From assembly GCA_002389265.1 (NCBI GenBank), contig DGOD01000057.1, forward strand, positions 1-7,863: 7,863 bases of DNA, written 5' to 3'. The notes under the pieces were generated by a model, which ran no database searches, was not told the origin of the DNA, and saw only the letters and a list, made by a program, of their open reading frames with translations. A program made the translations under genes and the position numbers. Positions within the stretch are counted from its first letter, which is position 1, and each line of letters begins with the position of its first letter. This stretch comes from Gammaproteobacteria bacterium UBA4475. GTDB lineage: Bacteria > Pseudomonadota > Gammaproteobacteria > Pseudomonadales > Azotimanducaceae. This document shows positions 6,789-7,863 of the stretch, in pieces.

Positions 6789-7134
6789 CTATCGAGGGGC
6801 GGTGAATGAAGCTGCCATTCGACATTGAGTCAGGGCAATTCCAGGGGCTAAAGAGTCGGCAGTATACAATAACCATCGAGGCTTGGCTTGAATTGCCGTG
6901 GAATTCTCGTGGCCAGATTTGCGCCGTCGACCTCGGTGGTGCAGGAACTTGGCTGCTCTGGCACGTTCATCGGGCGTCAGTTGTTTGAAAATGGTTAACA
7001 TGCCGCCGTGCATCAAAGTTTGATAGGTGGTGGCATGTTGGCTCGAGATCGTTCAGTGCCGCGGCAAGGGCGACTTCGTCCAGCGGTTCGGTCAATAGCG
7101 CCTGGTGAAATGCGCGCTGAGCCAGGCGCAATCG
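6789..7134 (-). pseudogene. Remnant of a periplasmic heavy-metal-sensor (Spy/CpxP-like) protein
   Basis: Two overlapping minus-strand frames join into one recognisable protein piece. The first reads LRLAQRAFHQALLTEPLDEV then ALAAALNDL; the second continues as SQHATTYQTLMHGGM and LTIFKQLTPDERARAAKFL. Removing one base in CTCGAG (7042-7047) fuses them in frame. The pattern of R/A-rich helix, LLTEPLDE, then H-x-x-x-L and LTPDERAR near the end is typical of the C-terminal half of small membrane-anchored heavy-metal sensors often found beside ECF sigma factors and EF-hand proteins. The N-terminal membrane anchor and first helices are absent, and what lies upstream is the end of the EF-hand gene. 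After GRRR the frame runs on with non-family sequence to a TAG at 6789. Likely nonfunctional. The family call is by eye. Confidence 0.5.
6861..6866 (-). promoter_or_regulatory. Possible -10 element for syd-aroA
   Basis: Read on the minus strand this is TATACT, one mismatch from consensus, about 110 bases before the syd start and inside the tail of the decayed sensor frame. No matching -35 is found at 16-18 bases. It is the best candidate in the stretch for driving syd and aroA. Confidence 0.25.
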
Positions 7135-7169
7135 ATTAGTCGTCGATGTCCGCTTCTGTTGCGTGGCGA

Positions 7170-7616
7170 TCACCACGACGACGCCGACCTTCTTTTGCCA
7201 CCAGGTCGGCGTAATTCGTCGGCAGACAGCTGACCATCTTGGTTGATATCCATGCGGTTAAAAGCCGCCTGCCTGGCTTCATCCGGCGTTATTTTACCGT
7301 CCTTATCGATATCCAGAGCCCTGAATTTGGCCTCCATGCCGGCCTTGTATTTTGCCATTCGCGCTTGGTGTTCAGCCATTTTTGCGGTCTGGCGAGCCTG
7401 CATTTCCGCCATGGAAATCCCGCCGTCTTGATTGGTGTCGGCTTTGGTCATCCGTTTTTGGCCTTGCGGCTGAAACTCGTCAAGGGTGATGACGCCATCC
7501 TTGTTCGCGTCCATTTTATTCAGCATGTGTTGTTGAAGTTTATCGCTTGCGGCAAGTGCGGGCAGGGTTAAGGTCGCCAGTGCCAGACCCAAAATAACAC
7601 GAGAGATCGATAACAT
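7170..7616 (-). CDS. Secreted protein with four EF-hand loops (3' frameshift suspected)
   Basis: A signal peptide at residues 1-22 (LALATLTLPALA, cut before ASD) points to export to the periplasm. Four canonical 12-residue calcium loops follow: D36-E47 (DANKDGVITLDE), D60-E71 (DTNQDGGISMAE), D102-E113 (DIDKDGKITPDE) and D123-E134 (DINQDGQLSADE). A Met/Lys/Ala-rich helix (72-98) separates the two pairs. It probably binds Ca2+; the role is unknown. The ATG follows GGAG by seven bases, with a TATAAT further upstream. As read, the protein ends at 148 in RRSASSW. Removing one base from the four-base homopolymer at 7193-7196 would instead give a 159-residue protein ending in RRGDRHATEADIDD at a TAA at 7136-7138, a more natural tail. 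It lies between hemJ and a decayed sensor gene. Confidence 0.85.
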   Translation of the reverse strand: MLSISRVILGLALATLTLPALAASDKLQQHMLNKMDANKDGVITLDEFQPQGQKRMTKADTNQDGGISMAEMQARQTAKMAEHQARMAKYKAGMEAKFRALDIDKDGKITPDEARQAAFNRMDINQDGQLSADELRRPGGKRRSASSW

Positions 7617-7651
7617 TATATGACTCCAGTACGGAAAAGGTTTTATCCTAG

Positions 7652-7657
7652 ATTATA
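7652..7657 (-). promoter_or_regulatory. Candidate -10 element of the EF-hand gene
   Basis: Minus-strand TATAAT lies 35 bases before the ATG at 7616, in the 87-base gap after hemJ. The -35 region is poor: a CCGACA lies 19 bases upstream, and no good hexamer lies at 17. It suggests the EF-hand gene can be transcribed apart from hemJ. Confidence 0.4.
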
Positions 7658-7703
7658 CGTCCCGCGGGGTTCGATCTGTCGGTCCCGGTTGAAAAAATTC
7701 GGC

Positions 7704-7863
7704 TTAGAAAGGTTTGACCACGACCAGGATCAAAATCGGGATGACGATCAAGAGCGCGAGTTCGTTATAGATACGAAAAAACAAGGAGGTTCTGATGGTT
7801 TGACCCAAAGCCATTTGCTGGATGTAGCGAAAAGACTGACCGTGATAAGCCAATAACAAAACA
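7704..7863 (-). CDS. hemJ: Protoporphyrinogen IX oxidase HemJ, C-terminal end (partial)
   Basis: Only the last 52 residues are inside the window; the gene runs off the right edge. They begin VLLLAYHGQSFRYIQ and end SLFFRIYNELALLIV then IPILILVVVKPF. This matches the end of the HemJ (UPF0093) family: a membrane helix ending in AYHG, a short basic cytoplasmic loop, the F-R-x-x-N-E motif, and a final membrane helix finishing VVVKPF. HemJ is an inner-membrane haem enzyme that oxidises protoporphyrinogen IX to protoporphyrin IX, the penultimate step of haem synthesis, in bacteria lacking HemG or HemY. The piece is under 60 codons and has no usable start inside the window, so it is easy to miss. 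It is the upstream neighbour of the EF-hand gene, 87 bases away. Confidence 0.88.
   Translation of the reverse strand, partial: VLLLAYHGQSFRYIQQMALGQTIRTSLFFRIYNELALLIVIPILILVVVKPF

Noticed and set aside
6806..6988. Plus-strand 60-codon frame antisense to the sensor remnant
   Set aside because: The opposite strand carries recognisable family sequence, and this frame has no ribosome-binding site or similarity.
7620..7856. Plus-strand 78-codon frame, Asp/Gln/Arg-rich
   Set aside because: It is the antisense shadow of the hemJ 3' end and of the EF-hand promoter region; the low-complexity DHDQDQNRDDDQ comes from the complement of hydrophobic codons.

Overview
The window reads as ordinary chromosome from a gammaproteobacterium. 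Syd is essentially a gammaproteobacterial protein. A class I AroA, a HemJ-type protoporphyrinogen oxidase and a type 2 malate dehydrogenase fit a marine or environmental member, possibly a Cellvibrionales-like lineage; that finer placement is inference. No tRNA, rRNA, CRISPR array, insertion sequence or phage gene is visible.

Left to right: bases 1-343 hold a short degenerate tandem repeat at the edge, a puzzling leader and the mdh promoter region. mdh (+, 344-1321) ends at a strong hairpin and converges on a minus-strand gene for a mannose-6-phosphate-isomerase-like cupin protein (1436-2716). A divergent intergenic stretch of about 200 bases leads into a plus-strand DNA alkylation repair pair: a fused Ada sensor / AraC regulator / AlkA glycosylase (2937-4364), then ogt (4387-4866). 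Together these cover base excision of alkylated purines, direct reversal of O6-alkylguanine and probably self-regulated induction.

The right half is all on the minus strand. In transcription order it holds the C-terminal end of hemJ (cut by the window edge), a secreted four-EF-hand protein, a decayed remnant of a periplasmic heavy-metal-sensor-like protein, syd, and aroA. syd and aroA overlap in a TAATG and are probably translationally coupled. aroA and ogt converge with only 13 bases between them.

The most unusual part is 6789-7200. The EF-hand gene has an apparent +1 frameshift near its 3' end, where the next frame continues as a plausible acidic/basic tail. The sensor remnant after it has a second +1 frameshift and lacks the N-terminal half, with its membrane anchor. 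This looks like a degraded sigma factor/sensor/EF-hand type locus, or local sequence errors plus a deletion. Other small-scale oddities are a perfect 12-bp in-frame tandem duplication in aroA, a 14-bp direct repeat at the converging ogt/aroA ends, and a Cys-rich reading frame in the mdh leader. I found no convincing entirely new system.
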